A stretch of DNA of 64,000 bases from Nocardioides caldifontis (GTDB taxonomy: Bacteria > Actinomycetota > Actinomycetes > Propionibacteriales > Nocardioidaceae): assembly GCF_008087345.1 (NCBI RefSeq), contig NZ_VHIB01000008.1, positions 434,001 to 498,000 on the forward strand, written 5' to 3'. The translations under genes were made by a program, and so were the position numbers. The notes below the pieces were generated by a model that was not told the DNA's origin, did no database searches, and was given only the letters and a program-made list of their open reading frames with translations. This document shows, piece after piece, positions 43,542 through 52,581 of this stretch (the stretch's first letter is position 1; every line of letters starts with the position of its first letter).

Positions 43542-45752
43542 GTGGCCCGATCGAAGCCCCGCACGACCAAGCTGCCGGATCCCCGGCCCGTCTCCCACGA
43601 CCAGCTCGCGCAGCTCGCCGAGGGACGGCACGGTGACCCACACTCCATCCTCGGCGCGCACCCCCACGAGGGCGCCACGACCGTGCGCACCCTCAAGCCG
43701 CTCGCCGAGTCGGTCGTCGTGGTCGCGGGCGACAGCCGCACCGAGCTGAGCCACGAGGCGCACGGCGTCTGGGTCGGCGTCCTGCCGACCGAGCAGCCGC
43801 CGGACTACCGGCTCGAGGTGACCTACGGCGACGGGGTCCCGCACACCGTCGACGACGCCTACCGCTACCTCCCCACGCTCGGCGAGATGGACCTGCACCT
43901 GATCAACGAGGGGCGCCACGAGAACCTCTGGAAGGTGCTCGGCGCCCACGTGCAGCGTTACGAGGGCGCGTTCTCCACGGTCACCGGCACCGCGTTCGCG
44001 GTCTGGGCGCCGCACGCGAAGGCGGTCCGGGTGAAGGGCGACTTCAACAGCTGGGACGGCCGGGAGCACCCGATGCGGCAGATGGGCGTCTCCGGGGTCT
44101 GGGAGCTCTTCGTCCCCGACGTCGGCGACGGCACCCGCTACAAGTACGACGTGCTCGGCGCCGACGACGTGTGGCGCGACAAGGCCGACCCGATGGCCAC
44201 CCGCACCGAGGAGCCTCCCGCGACGAGCAGCGTCGTCCACGAGTCCGACTACGCCTGGGGCGACGAACAGTGGCTGGCCCAGCGCGCGGAGAAGCACGCG
44301 GCCGACGGCCCGATGTCGATCTACGAGGTGCACCTCGGGTCCTGGCGGCGCGGCCGCTCCTACCGCGACCTGGCGACCGAGCTGGTCGACTACGTCCGCG
44401 ACAACGGCTTCACCCACGTCGAGCTGCTCCCGGTGATGGAGCATCCGTTCGGCGGCTCCTGGGGCTACCAGGTGACGTCGTACTTCGCCCCCACGGCGCG
44501 GTTCGGCGACCCCGACGACCTCCGCTTCCTCATCGACTCGCTCCACCAGGCCGGCATCGGCGTGATCCTCGACTGGGTCCCGGCGCACTTCCCGAAGGAC
44601 ACCTTCGCGCTCGCCAACTTCGACGGGACCCCGCTCTACGAGGACCCGAACCCGCTCCGCGGCGAGCACCCCGAGTGGGGCACGCTGATCTTCAACTTCG
44701 GCCGCAAGGAGGTCCGCAACTTCCTGGTCGCGAGCGCGTTGTACTGGCTCGAGGAGTTCCACGCCGACGGGCTCCGCGTCGACGCGGTGGCGAGCATGCT
44801 CTACCTCGACTACGGCCGCGGCGAGGGGCAGTGGCAGCCCAACGTGTACGGCGGTCGGGAGAACCTCGAGGCCGTGCAGTTCCTCCAGGAGATGAACGCG
44901 ACCTGCCAGAAGCGGGTCCCCGGCGTCGTGACGATCGCCGAGGAGTCCACCTCCTGGCCGGGGGTCACCCGCGCCACGCACCTCGGCGGGCTCGGGTTCG
45001 ACCTGAAGTGGAACATGGGTTGGATGCACGACACGCTCAACTACCTGGCCAACGAGCCCGTGCACCGCAGCTACCACCACGGCGAGATGACCTTCTCGAT
45101 GGTCTACGCCTACTCCGAGCGCTACGTGCTCCCGCTCAGCCACGACGAGGTCGTGCACGGCAAGGGGTCGCTGCTGCGCAAGATGCCGGGCGACCGCTGG
45201 CAGCAGCTGGCGAACCTGCGGGCGTACTTCGCCTTCCAGTGGGCGCACCCTGGCAAGCAGCTGCTCTTCATGGGGTGCGAGTTCGCCCAGGACGCCGAGT
45301 GGGCCGAGGCGCGCGAGCTCGACTGGTGGCTGCTCGACTCGCCCTGGCACGACGGGCTGCGGCGGCTGGTCCGCGACCTCAACGCGATCTACACCTCGAC
45401 ACCGGCGCTGCACGCGAAGGACGACGACCCCGAGGGGTTCCGCTGGATCGACGCCAACGACGCGAGCGGCAACGTGCTCTCGTTCGTCCGCAGCGACGGC
45501 CAGGGGTCGCTGGTGGCCTGCGTCGTGAACTTCGCCGGCGTCCCCCACCACGACTACCGCATCGGGCTGCCGGAGGCCGGCACCTGGACCGAGGTCGTCA
45601 ACACCGACGCGGAGACCTACGCGGGCTCCGGCGTCGGGAACATGGGCACCGTGACCGCGGTCGAGCAGGAGTCCCACGGGATGCCGGCGTCGGCGTCGAT
45701 CTCCGTGCCGCCGCTCGGCGCGATCTGGCTGCGGTACGACGGCGTGGGGTGA
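43542..45752 (+). CDS. glgB: 1,4-alpha-glucan branching enzyme
   Basis: GlgB makes alpha-1,6 branches in the GlgE product. The 736-residue GH13_9 enzyme has the two N-terminal domains ([15 protein letters not shown] and the CBM48 [27 protein letters not shown]), nucleophile D414 in [17 protein letters not shown], acid/base E467 in [14 protein letters not shown], and the third acid in [16 protein letters not shown] at 43542 follows AGGAGG by 6 nt. It closes the glgE-treS-pep2-glgB run. Confidence 0.97.
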   Translation: MARSKPRTTKLPDPRPVSHDQLAQLAEGRHGDPHSILGAHPHEGATTVRTLKPLAESVVVVAGDSRTELSHEAHGVWVGVLPTEQPPDYRLEVTYGDGVPHTVDDAYRYLPTLGEMDLHLINEGRHENLWKVLGAHVQRYEGAFSTVTGTAFAVWAPHAKAVRVKGDFNSWDGREHPMRQMGVSGVWELFVPDVGDGTRYKYDVLGADDVWRDKADPMATRTEEPPATSSVVHESDYAWGDEQWLAQRAEKHAADGPMSIYEVHLGSWRRGRSYRDLATELVDYVRDNGFTHVELLPVMEHPFGGSWGYQVTSYFAPTARFGDPDDLRFLIDSLHQAGIGVILDWVPAHFPKDTFALANFDGTPLYEDPNPLRGEHPEWGTLIFNFGRKEVRNFLVASALYWLEEFHADGLRVDAVASMLYLDYGRGEGQWQPNVYGGRENLEAVQFLQEMNATCQKRVPGVVTIAEESTSWPGVTRATHLGGLGFDLKWNMGWMHDTLNYLANEPVHRSYHHGEMTFSMVYAYSERYVLPLSHDEVVHGKGSLLRKMPGDRWQQLANLRAYFAFQWAHPGKQLLFMGCEFAQDAEWAEARELDWWLLDSPWHDGLRRLVRDLNAIYTSTPALHAKDDDPEGFRWIDANDASGNVLSFVRSDGQGSLVACVVNFAGVPHHDYRIGLPEAGTWTEVVNTDAETYAGSGVGNMGTVTAVEQESHGMPASASISVPPLGAIWLRYDGVG

Positions 45753-45758
45753 CCCGGC

Positions 45759-45764
45759 TAGGGT
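45759..45764 (+). promoter_or_regulatory. leaderless-type -10 element of the Nudix gene
   Basis: TAGGGT ends 7 nt before GTG at 45772, just after the glgB stop; the Nudix gene may be transcribed both from here and with glgB. Confidence 0.4.
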
Positions 45765-45771
45765 CGACGGC

Positions 45772-46608
45772 GTGAACGCCGAGGACGCCCGGGACACCTC
45801 GCTGGAGGGGCGGCTGAGCCGTCCCGGCGTGCGGCTGGAGTCGGTCGGCAACGGCATCGCCCGGGTCAGCTGGTCCGCGGAGCTGCAGGCCCAGGGGTTC
45901 GAGGCCGCGAGCGCCGCGGTGCGCGACGAGGTGGCGGCCGCCCTCGACGAGCTCAAGCAGGCCCGGGTCGAGGCGCTCGTCGACCCCGACGACCTCCTCG
46001 GCACCCGCATCGCCACCTGGGCCGGCCTGCAGCGCGAGGGGGTCATGCGCGGCGCCCTCGAGCAGGACGGCGAGCTGCGTGACCGGGTCGTCTTCGCGCG
46101 GCTCCGCACCGACGCGCCGATCCACAAGTCACGCGGGTTCCGGGCGCTCCTCAACAGCTTCCTGCCCCGCAAGCGGGCCATCGCGCAGATGCTCGTCCGC
46201 GACGCCGAGGGGCGGGTGCTGCTCTGCAACCTGACCTACAAGCAGGACTGGGACCTCCCTGGCGGGGTCGTCGAGGTCAACGAGGCCCCTCACGTCGCGG
46301 TCGCCCGCGAGGTCGAGGAGGAGCTCGGGCTCGACCTCACGCCCGGCGGGCTCGTCCTCACCGACTGGCTCCCCCCGTGGAGCGGCTGGGACGACGCGGT
46401 CTGCCTCGTCTTCGACGGCGGCGTGCACGAGGCCTCGCTCGCCGAGCGGATCGTCCCGCAGGCCCGGGAGATCAGGACCGCGCGGTTCTGCACCCTCCAG
46501 GAGGTCCACTCGCTCTGCGCGGACTTCACCGCCCGGCGGATCGACTCCGCGCTCGCCAACCTCGACAGCGGCGGCTCGTCGTACAGCGAGTCCGGCCGTC
46601 CCCGCTGA
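45772..46608 (+). CDS. Nudix hydrolase with a degenerate GNAT-like N-terminal domain
   Basis: The C-terminal half (about 125-265) is a Nudix domain with an intact Nudix box at about 164-186: GGVVEVNEAPHVAVAREVEEELGL. The first 110 residues look like the second half of a RimL-type acetyltransferase (RVEALVDPDDLLGTRIATWA then REGVMRGALEQDGELRDRVVFARL), but the acetyl-CoA loop with Q/R-x-x-G-x-G/A is absent, so it is probably not catalytic for acetylation. Nudix enzymes hydrolyse nucleoside diphosphates linked to another group; the substrate is unknown, but the place after glgB would suit an ADP- or nucleotide-sugar (inference). Confidence 0.8.
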   Translation: MNAEDARDTSLEGRLSRPGVRLESVGNGIARVSWSAELQAQGFEAASAAVRDEVAAALDELKQARVEALVDPDDLLGTRIATWAGLQREGVMRGALEQDGELRDRVVFARLRTDAPIHKSRGFRALLNSFLPRKRAIAQMLVRDAEGRVLLCNLTYKQDWDLPGGVVEVNEAPHVAVAREVEEELGLDLTPGGLVLTDWLPPWSGWDDAVCLVFDGGVHEASLAERIVPQAREIRTARFCTLQEVHSLCADFTARRIDSALANLDSGGSSYSESGRPR

Positions 46609-46627
46609 CCCCGCCGACCCGGCTCGC

Positions 46628-47587
46628 TCAGAAGAGCGCGGAGGCGAGGTTCTGGCGGCCCTTGAGGACGCGAGGGTCGTCGTTGCCGACGACCGAGAAC
46701 AGCTCGATGAGGTGCAGCCGGGCCTTGTCGCGCTCGTCCCCGGAGGTACGCCGGACCAGGCCGACGAGCCGGTCGAACGCGTCGGAGACGTGGCCCCCGA
46801 GCAGGTCGAGGTCGGCGACCATGATCTGGGCGTCGACGTCGTCGGGAGCCTCCGCGGCCCGCTTCCGGGCGGTGTTGAGGTCGACCCCCTGGGTGCGCTG
46901 CATCAGCTTCGCGCGCGCGAGCCCGAGCGCGGCCTCGGTGTCGGCGGGGTTGGCGTCGACGAGCTTCTGGTACTCCTCCACCGCCCGCTGCACGTCGCCT
47001 GAGACCAGCGCCTCCTCGGCGGGGGCGTAGCGCGGGTCGGTCTGCTCCTCGTCCGCCCCGGCCTCGGCCGCGGGTCCCCCGCCGAACGGCTGGTGCCGCC
47101 CGGTCATCCCCTGGCTGGTGAGCTGCTGGAGGAGCTGTTGCATCAGGGTCCGCAGCTCGTCGATCGGGGGCGCGTCCTGGAAGAGCGGCGCGAGCCGGCC
47201 CTGCAGCACCATCGCCACGAACGGCACCGACTGCACCTGCATCGCCTGCACGATCCCGGGCTGGGTGTCCGCGTCCACGCGCCCGATCGCGATGCGCCCT
47301 TCGAGCTCCCCGGCCACCGTGGCCAGGTCGTCGGCGAGCTGGGCGCTGGCCGGCATCCGGCTGGGCGAGTACACGACCAGCGCGACGGGAGCCGTCATCG
47401 ACGCCTCGAGCAGCGCCTGGAAGTTCTGCTCGTCCACCTCCACGGCGTACGACGAGCCGCCACCGGAGGAGCCGGCAGGAACCGCCCCACCGGGACCCGT
47501 CGCGGGGCCCGCGGGGCCGGCCGCGGGGGCGGGACGCTTGAGGGCGGACAGGTCGATCGCACCGGGACGCGAGAACGGCATGTTCAT
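46628..47587 (-). CDS. thioredoxin-TPR (CnoX/YbbN-like) protein without CxxC
   Basis: The 319-residue protein has an N-terminal thioredoxin-like domain (about 40-165: EVDEQNFQALLEAS, APVALVVYSPSRMPASAQLADDLATV, GRIAIGRVDADTQPGIVQAMQVQSVPFVAMVLQGRLAPLFQDAPP) and C-terminal tetratricopeptide helices (AEEALVSGDVQRAVEEYQKLVDANPADTEAALGLARAKL and later). The CxxC active site is replaced by a PSRMPA segment, so it is non-redox, as in many YbbN/CnoX co-chaperones. ATG at 47587 (MNMPFSRPGAI) was preferred; GTG at 47614 or ATG at 47596 are alternatives. It follows the PH-domain gene. Confidence 0.8.
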   Translation of the reverse strand: MNMPFSRPGAIDLSALKRPAPAAGPAGPATGPGGAVPAGSSGGGSSYAVEVDEQNFQALLEASMTAPVALVVYSPSRMPASAQLADDLATVAGELEGRIAIGRVDADTQPGIVQAMQVQSVPFVAMVLQGRLAPLFQDAPPIDELRTLMQQLLQQLTSQGMTGRHQPFGGGPAAEAGADEEQTDPRYAPAEEALVSGDVQRAVEEYQKLVDANPADTEAALGLARAKLMQRTQGVDLNTARKRAAEAPDDVDAQIMVADLDLLGGHVSDAFDRLVGLVRRTSGDERDKARLHLIELFSVVGNDDPRVLKGRQNLASALF

Positions 47588-47606
47588 GCCGCCCATCTTC
47601 CCAGGT

Positions 47607-48125
47607 TCAGCCACCCCGCTGTCGCGGGCCCCGGAGCCCGGCCCGCTGCACGACGCCCTGGATGGTGAGGTCGCGCTCGTCCACCCGGGGCACGGAGCGG
47701 ATCTCCCGCAGCCCCTGCTCCTGCGCGGCCGACTCGAAGGTGAAGTGGCCGTACCCCAGCAGCCGGCCGAGCAGCGGCTTGTGCACGGTGATGTCGAGGA
47801 TCCGGCTGAGCGGCATGGTGGCCTGGGTCTGGGAGAGCACCCCGGTCATCCGGAACACCCGCATGTTGGTGACCACGAAGACGTCCATCCGCACCTCTGC
47901 GGCCTTGTAGGCGCCCCAGGCCGCGAGCAGCGCCCCGGGCAGCAGCAGGAACAGCGTGGCCTGGGGGTGGACGAAGAGGCTGGCGACCATGAGCGCGAGC
48001 CCGGCGAGCACCACCAGCACCGGCTTCAGGTAGCAGATCCAGTGGTGGGTGACCTCGTCGATGATCACCTCGTCCTCGGACCGCAGCAGGTGGCTGCCGA
48101 TCTCGGGGGTCGGGAGCAGCCACAT
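47607..48125 (-). CDS. PH-domain (bPH/DUF304-like) membrane protein
   Basis: The 172-residue protein starts MWLLPTPEIGSHLLRSEDEVIIDEVTHHW, has two closely spaced transmembrane helices at about 31-75 (YLKPVLVVLAGLALMVASLFV and LFLLLPGALLAAWGAYKAA), then the bacterial PH-domain strand pattern VFVVTNMRVFRMTGVLSQTQATMPLSRILDITVHKPLLGRLLGYGHFTFESAAQEQGLREIRSVP. Family members are membrane-associated and mostly uncharacterised. Start at ATG 48125; the frame extends upstream but lacks similarity there. It lies between the 55-codon gene and the CnoX-like gene on the same strand. Confidence 0.8.
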   Translation of the reverse strand: MWLLPTPEIGSHLLRSEDEVIIDEVTHHWICYLKPVLVVLAGLALMVASLFVHPQATLFLLLPGALLAAWGAYKAAEVRMDVFVVTNMRVFRMTGVLSQTQATMPLSRILDITVHKPLLGRLLGYGHFTFESAAQEQGLREIRSVPRVDERDLTIQGVVQRAGLRGPRQRGG

Positions 48126-48169
48126 CCGGGTGGCGGCGGAGCGCCGCCGACGAGGCGTCCTCGTCCCGC

Positions 48170-48337
48170 TCACTCGAAGAGGGCGCCGACGAAGTCGATG
48201 ACCGACGACATGACGGTCTGGGTGCCCTCCCACAGCCAGGCGGCGCTGTCCTGGGTGACGTCCGCGAGCTGCTGCGGCGACTGCACCATCCAGTAGCCCA
48301 CGAAGAGGACCACCAGGGCGGCGACAGCTACCTTCAT
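48170..48337 (-). CDS. small membrane protein (55 aa)
   Basis: This gene encodes MKVAVAALVVLFVGYWMVQS followed by PQQLADVTQDSAAW and a second, weaker hydrophobic stretch ending VIDFVGALFE. The N-terminal 18 residues form a membrane helix. It lies 44 nt before the PH-domain gene on the same strand. A 22-codon ORF starting at 48402 ends on the 4-nt overlap with its ATG. No family is recognised; the spacing to its neighbour and the hydrophobic design suggest a real small membrane protein, possibly a partner of the PH-domain protein (inference). Confidence 0.55.
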   Translation of the reverse strand: MKVAVAALVVLFVGYWMVQSPQQLADVTQDSAAWLWEGTQTVMSSVIDFVGALFE

Positions 48338-48402
48338 GGGTCGAGCTCCGTCCGGTGAGGGGAAGTTCCGGGCCGCGTGCCTGCGGGGGCGTGCACAGTC
48401 AT
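48334..48402 (-). CDS. possible 22-codon upstream ORF overlapping the small membrane gene
   Basis: ATG at 48402 opens MTVHAPAGTRPGTSPHRTEL plus two residues and stops in the ATGA overlap with the 55-codon gene. TAGCAA stands 5 nt before its start, roughly the leaderless spacing. This could couple translation of the small membrane protein to a leaderless uORF; there is no independent support that it is translated. Confidence 0.25.
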   Translation of the reverse strand: MTVHAPAGTRPGTSPHRTELDP

Positions 48403-48482
48403 TGCCCTTGCTACCAGAACAGTGCTCCCCGGGACAGGAGGCGCGCGGCTCGGTCCCGCGGTCAGCGGTTCTCCTCCGGTGG

Positions 48483-49613
48483 TCAGCCCGCGGCGAGCAC
48501 GTAGCCCCGCTTCACCACCGTGCGGACCAGCCGCGAGTCGCCCACCGCCTCGCGGAGCGACTCGCGGAGCCGCGCGACCGCGACCTCGGCGGCGTGCGGG
48601 TCGGAGGAGACCCCGGGGAGGGCCTCGAGGAGCTCCTCCCGGGTCACGACGTGGCCGGGCGTCGCCGCCAGCCGGCGGAGGACGGCGGTGCCGCTCGGGG
48701 AGACCGCGATGGGGCGGTGGTCGAGCGTGACGGCCCCGGCCCGGATGCGCAGCCGGCCATGGACGGTGCGGATCGCCTGACGGTCCCCGCCGAGCTCGGT
48801 GATGACCAGCCGGGCGAGCGCCCCCCACCACGGCCGGCACGGCAGCTGCGCCAGCATCCCGGCGAAGGCGAGCGGGGCGGCGGTGACCGGGCCCACGGCC
48901 GCCAGCAGCAGCCGCCCGTCGGAGACGCGGTCGCGCACCTGGTCGGTCGCGCCGGCCCGGTCCAGCGCCTCGAGCCACGCGGCCGCGCCCGGCGCGCTGG
49001 TGAGCACCACGCCGTCGAACCGCCCCGCGCCGCAGCCGGCCGCGGCGCGGTCCACGGACGCCCGGTCGGCGGGCGGGCCCCACCGGTACACGTCCAGAGG
49101 TACGACGGACGCGCCCGCGCGCTCGAGGGCGTCGTCGCTCCCGGTGGTTCCCGCGCCGCCGTGGAGCACCGCGACCCGGAGCCCGCGCACGCCCTCCCCC
49201 ACCAGGAAGTCGACCAGCTCCTGCGAGGTCTCGCACTCCGCCACCCGGTCGGCGACCAGCCCCGCCGCACGCAGGGACCGGCTCGCCCCCGGTCCGCGTG
49301 CGGCGAGCCGCGCGCCTCCCAACGCGCGCACCAGCCCCTCGGCGAGCCCGGCCCGCCCGGCGACGTCGAGCCACCTCTCGAACGCTGTTCCTGTCGTGAC
49401 GACAAGAACGTCCGGTGGGCGGGCGACGAGGGTCCGCGTCCGGCGTACGAGCTGCTGCTGGTCCTCCGGCACGAACCCCAGCAACGGCACGAGCTCCACC
49501 TCCGCGCCGCGCTCCTCCAGCGCCGCACGGAGCTCCGCCCCGCGCCGCTGCGCGGTGACGAGGACGCGACACCCGGTGAGCACGGGCGCGGGAGCCGGAC
49601 ACATGCGGTCCAC
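48483..49613 (-). CDS. uroporphyrinogen-III synthase (HemD)-like protein with winged-helix DNA-binding domain
   Basis: Residues about 10-265 follow the HemD two-domain pattern (GCRVLVTAQRRGAELRAALEERGAEVELVPLL, PPDVLVVTTGTAFERWLDVA, RLAARGPGASRSLRAAGL, DGVVLTSAPGAAAWLEAL, LLLAAVGPVTAAPL). The last ~95 residues are an OmpR-type winged helix (RLRIRAGAVTLDHRPIAVSPSGTAVLRRLAATPGHVVTREELLEALPG, AEVAVARLRESLREAV, RLVRTVVKRGYVLA). Such fusions (e.g. mycobacterial Rv0260c type) are regulators, often tied to nitrite assimilation; whether the HemD part still makes uroporphyrinogen is unclear. GTG at 49613; ATG four codons on is an alternative. Confidence 0.85.
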   Translation of the reverse strand: MDRMCPAPAPVLTGCRVLVTAQRRGAELRAALEERGAEVELVPLLGFVPEDQQQLVRRTRTLVARPPDVLVVTTGTAFERWLDVAGRAGLAEGLVRALGGARLAARGPGASRSLRAAGLVADRVAECETSQELVDFLVGEGVRGLRVAVLHGGAGTTGSDDALERAGASVVPLDVYRWGPPADRASVDRAAAGCGAGRFDGVVLTSAPGAAAWLEALDRAGATDQVRDRVSDGRLLLAAVGPVTAAPLAFAGMLAQLPCRPWWGALARLVITELGGDRQAIRTVHGRLRIRAGAVTLDHRPIAVSPSGTAVLRRLAATPGHVVTREELLEALPGVSSDPHAAEVAVARLRESLREAVGDSRLVRTVVKRGYVLAAG

Positions 49614-49661
49614 CTTCGACCGCGGATGTTGACGCGAGGAGTTCGCGTTGTTACGCCCGTG

Positions 49662-50609
49662 CTACGAGGCCGGCCCCTCGAGCAGCCGGTCGGCCGCAGC
49701 ATAGGGGTCCAGCTCCCCCGCGATGACCTGCGCCGCGAGCCCGTCGAGCCGGCCGCGGTCGGAGACCCCGCCCCAGCGCTTGCGCAGCTCGGTCACGGCG
49801 ATCGTCTCCACCTCGTCGCGGGCGCGGGTCAGCCGGCGCCGGCGCAACGTCCCCTCGGCCTCCGCCCAGGCCAGGTGCTCCTCGAGCGCGTCCGCCACTG
49901 TCGGGACGCCCTCGCCGTCGTTCGCCGTGGTCATCAGCACCGGTGGCCGCCACGCGCCCTCGGGACGCTCGGCGAGCGAGAGCATGCCGCGCAGGTCCCT
50001 GCGGACGGTGCGCGCACCCTCGCGGTCGGCCTTGTTGACGACGTAGACGTCGCCGATCTCGAGGATCCCCGCCTTGGCCGCCTGGATCCCGTCGCCCATC
50101 CCGGGCGCGAGGAGCACGACGGTGGTGTCCGCGGTCCCGGCGACCTCGACCTCCGACTGCCCCACGCCGACCGTCTCGACGAGCACGACGTCGAACCCGG
50201 CCGCGTCCAGGACGCGCAGGGCCTGCGGCGCCGACCAGGCGAGGCCGCCGAGGTGGCCGCGGGCCGCCATCGACCGGATGAAGACGTCGGGGTCGGTGGC
50301 GTGCTCCGACATCCGCACACGGTCGCCGAGCAGCGCGCCTCCGGAGAACGGGGAGGAGGGGTCCACCGCGAGGACCCCGACCCGTTTGCCCCGCCTCCGC
50401 AGCTCGGTGACGAGCGCCGAGGTCGAGGTCGACTTCCCGACCCCGGGGGCACCGGTGATCCCGACGACGTGCGCGTGGCCGGTGTGCGGCGCCAGCGCCG
50501 CCATCACCTCGCGCAGCGCCGGCGACTCGTCCTCGACGAGCGAGATCAGCCGGCCGACCGCTCGCTGCCGGCCGGCGCGGGCCTGCTCGACCAGCTCGGC
50601 AGGGTTCAC
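49662..50609 (-). CDS. meaB: methylmalonyl-CoA mutase-associated GTPase MeaB (ArgK)
   Basis: MeaB is a G3E-family GTPase that loads and protects the B12 cofactor of methylmalonyl-CoA (or ethylmalonyl-CoA) mutase. The 315-residue protein has P-loop GITGAPGVGKSTST (about 50-62), LAVDPSSPFSGGALLGDRVRM, the Mg-binding ETVGVGQSEVEV and base-recognition VVNKADR. GTG at 50609 lies 1 nt after the thiolase stop; the longer frame upstream overlaps the thiolase and is rejected. No mutase gene is in the window. Confidence 0.94.
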   Translation of the reverse strand: MNPAELVEQARAGRQRAVGRLISLVEDESPALREVMAALAPHTGHAHVVGITGAPGVGKSTSTSALVTELRRRGKRVGVLAVDPSSPFSGGALLGDRVRMSEHATDPDVFIRSMAARGHLGGLAWSAPQALRVLDAAGFDVVLVETVGVGQSEVEVAGTADTTVVLLAPGMGDGIQAAKAGILEIGDVYVVNKADREGARTVRRDLRGMLSLAERPEGAWRPPVLMTTANDGEGVPTVADALEEHLAWAEAEGTLRRRRLTRARDEVETIAVTELRKRWGGVSDRGRLDGLAAQVIAGELDPYAAADRLLEGPAS

Positions 50610-50610
50610 C

Positions 50611-51810
50611 TCAGGCGGAGGGGACCTTGACGATGAGCGCGTCACCCTGGCCACCGCCACCGCAGAGGGCCGCGGCGCCGACGCCACCGCCGCGCCGCTT
50701 CAGCTCGAGGGCGAGGTGGAGGACGATGCGGGCGCCGGACATCCCGACGGGGTGGCCGAGCGCGATGGCGCCGCCGTTGACGTTGACCTTGGCGTTGTCG
50801 AGGCCGAGCTCGCGGGCCGAGGAGATGCCGACCGCGGCGAACGCCTCGTTGAACTCCACGAGGTCGAGGTCGGTGGGGGCGATCCCTTCCTTCTCGCACG
50901 CCTTCGCGGTCGCCGCGGAGGGCTGCAGCTGCAGGGTCGAGTCCGGGCCGGCGACCTGGCCGTGCGCGCCGATCTCGGCGAGCCAGGTGAGCCCGAGCTC
51001 CTCGGCCTTCGCCTTGCTCATCACCACGACGGCTGCGGCGCCGTCGGAGATCTGCGAGGAGGAGCCGGCGGTGATCGTGCCCTCCTTGCTGAAGGCGGGG
51101 CGCAGCTTCGCCAGGCTCTCCGCGGTGGTGTCGCCCCGGACGCCCTCGTCCGTGGACACCACGATCGGGTCGCCCTTGCGCTGCGGGATCGAGACCGGCA
51201 CGACCTCCTCGTCGAAGACGCCGTTCTTCCAGGCCACCGCGGCCTTCTGGTGCGACTGGGCCGCGAACTCGTCCTGCTCCTCGCGGGTCAGGTTGGCGCT
51301 CGCCGCGTTGCACTCCTCGGTGAGCAGCCCCATCGCCTGGGAGGTGAACTGGTCGAACAGCGCGTCGTAGGCCATCGAGTCGACGAGCGTCGCGTCGCCG
51401 AACTTCGTGCCCTCGCGCGACTTCGGCAGGAAGTGCGGGGCGTTGGTCATCGACTCCATGCCGCCGGCGACGACGATGTCGTGCTCACCGGCGCGGATCA
51501 GCTGGTCGGCGAGGGCGATCGCGTTGATGCCCGAGAGGCAGACCTTGTTGATGGTGATCGAGGGGACCGACATCGGGACGCCCGCGTTGACCGCCGCCAT
51601 CCGAGCCGGGTTCTGGCCCGCCCCGGCGAGGATGACCTGGCCCATGATCACGTAGTCGACCTGGTCGCCGGAGACACCGGCCTTCTCCAGGGCGCCCTTG
51701 ATGGCGAACCCACCGAGGTCGGCTGCGGAGAAGCTTTTGAGCCCGCCGAGCAGGCGGCCGATCGGGGTGCGCGCCCCCGCGACGATGACGGATCCGGTGC
51801 TGTCGGACAT
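50611..51810 (-). CDS. acetyl-CoA C-acetyltransferase (thiolase)
   Basis: The 399-residue thiolase condenses two acetyl-CoA to acetoacetyl-CoA (or the reverse). It has the acyl-accepting C91 in [12 protein letters not shown], and the C-terminal active-site pair in [14 protein letters not shown] and [15 protein letters not shown] lies 6 nt before ATG at 51810. It is followed by meaB and divergent from the epimerase and crotonyl-CoA carboxylase/reductase genes, placing it as the first step of an ethylmalonyl-CoA route. Resembles mycobacterial fadA4. Confidence 0.94.
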   Translation of the reverse strand: MSDSTGSVIVAGARTPIGRLLGGLKSFSAADLGGFAIKGALEKAGVSGDQVDYVIMGQVILAGAGQNPARMAAVNAGVPMSVPSITINKVCLSGINAIALADQLIRAGEHDIVVAGGMESMTNAPHFLPKSREGTKFGDATLVDSMAYDALFDQFTSQAMGLLTEECNAASANLTREEQDEFAAQSHQKAAVAWKNGVFDEEVVPVSIPQRKGDPIVVSTDEGVRGDTTAESLAKLRPAFSKEGTITAGSSSQISDGAAAVVVMSKAKAEELGLTWLAEIGAHGQVAGPDSTLQLQPSAATAKACEKEGIAPTDLDLVEFNEAFAAVGISSARELGLDNAKVNVNGGAIALGHPVGMSGARIVLHLALELKRRGGGVGAAALCGGGGQGDALIVKVPSA

Positions 51811-51949
51811 GCGACGCCTCCTGGTCGGTTTTGCTGGTCGGAACGGCCGGCCGAGCGGTACCTACGACCTTGGGGACGATACCGGGGTCCCGCCCACCGT
51901 GGAGGTGTCGGACCGGTCACAGTCCCTCGCCGCCCGCTGCGGCGTCGTA

Positions 51950-51955
51950 CACCAT
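51950..51955 (+). promoter_or_regulatory. leaderless-type -10 element of mce
   Basis: CACCAT ends 7 nt before ATG at 51963; no Shine-Dalgarno sequence is visible. Confidence 0.35.
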
Positions 51956-51962
51956 GTGGCGC

Positions 51963-52424
51963 ATGACTGGAGCGCCTCTCACGGACCTGCCCGAGCCGCT
52001 GTTCCTCGCCATCGACCACGTGGGGATAGCCGTGCGCGACCTCGACGAGGCGATCGCGTTCTACCGCGACACCTTCGGCATGCAGGTTCTCCACGAGGAG
52101 ACGAACGAGGAGCAGAAGGTGCGCGAGGCGATGGTCGGCGTCGGCGACCCGGCCGCCCCGCACTCCTGCCTCCAGCTGCTCGCGCCGCTCGACGAGAGCT
52201 CGACGATCGCGAGGTTCCTGGACCGCAACGGCCCCGGCATGCAGCAGCTCGCCTACCGGGTCGCCGACGTGGAGAAGGCCTCGCAGGTGCTCCGGGACCG
52301 CGGCGTCCGCACGCTGTACGACGAGCCGAGGCGCGGGACCGCCGGGAGCCGGATCAACTTCCTCCACCCGAAGGACGCGGGCGGGGTGCTCGTCGAGCTG
52401 GTCCAGCCCGCCGAGGACCACTAG
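51963..52424 (+). CDS. mce: methylmalonyl-CoA epimerase
   Basis: The epimerase interconverts the R and S forms of methylmalonyl-CoA (and ethylmalonyl-CoA). The 153-residue VOC-fold protein has FLAIDHVGIAVRDLDEAIAFYRDTFG with the first metal His, a middle CLQLLAPLDESS, the second half MQQLAYRVADVEKASQVL, and the last ligand in GGVLVELVQP. Start at ATG 51963; an upstream in-frame ATG at 51954 is possible. Named mce here for methylmalonyl-CoA epimerase, not mammalian-cell-entry. Adjacent to ccr on the same strand. Confidence 0.94.
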   Translation: MTGAPLTDLPEPLFLAIDHVGIAVRDLDEAIAFYRDTFGMQVLHEETNEEQKVREAMVGVGDPAAPHSCLQLLAPLDESSTIARFLDRNGPGMQQLAYRVADVEKASQVLRDRGVRTLYDEPRRGTAGSRINFLHPKDAGGVLVELVQPAEDH

Positions 52425-52490
52425 GCCACCGGGCGTCGTACCCCTTCCGCGCTTCCCCCACGCCTGGGTATGACGTCCTCCACATCCACC

Positions 52491-52519
52491 TTCCCACGCT
52501 GGTTACCCGCCGGTAGATT
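52491..52519 (+). promoter_or_regulatory. promoter of ccr
   Basis: TAGATT (52514-52519) is preceded 17 bp upstream by TTCCCA (52491-52496). GGTTACCCGCCGGTA overlaps the -10; its core ACCCGCCGGTA (52505-52515) recurs at 62097-62107 by the 3-hydroxyacyl-CoA dehydrogenase promoter. A leader of about 55 nt with AGGAGC would follow. Confidence 0.4.
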
Positions 52520-52581
52520 CCGCGCCACGCCGCCCGGCGACCACGACCACCACGACTTCCACCACCGACCCAGGAGCTGAC

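Noticed and set aside
42051-46229. 1392-codon open frame antisense to treS, pep2, glgB and the Nudix gene
   Set aside because: Long stop-free antisense frames are expected in GC-rich DNA opposite well-coded genes; the product is Val/Gly/Asp-rich with no domain, while the plus strand encodes intact enzymes.
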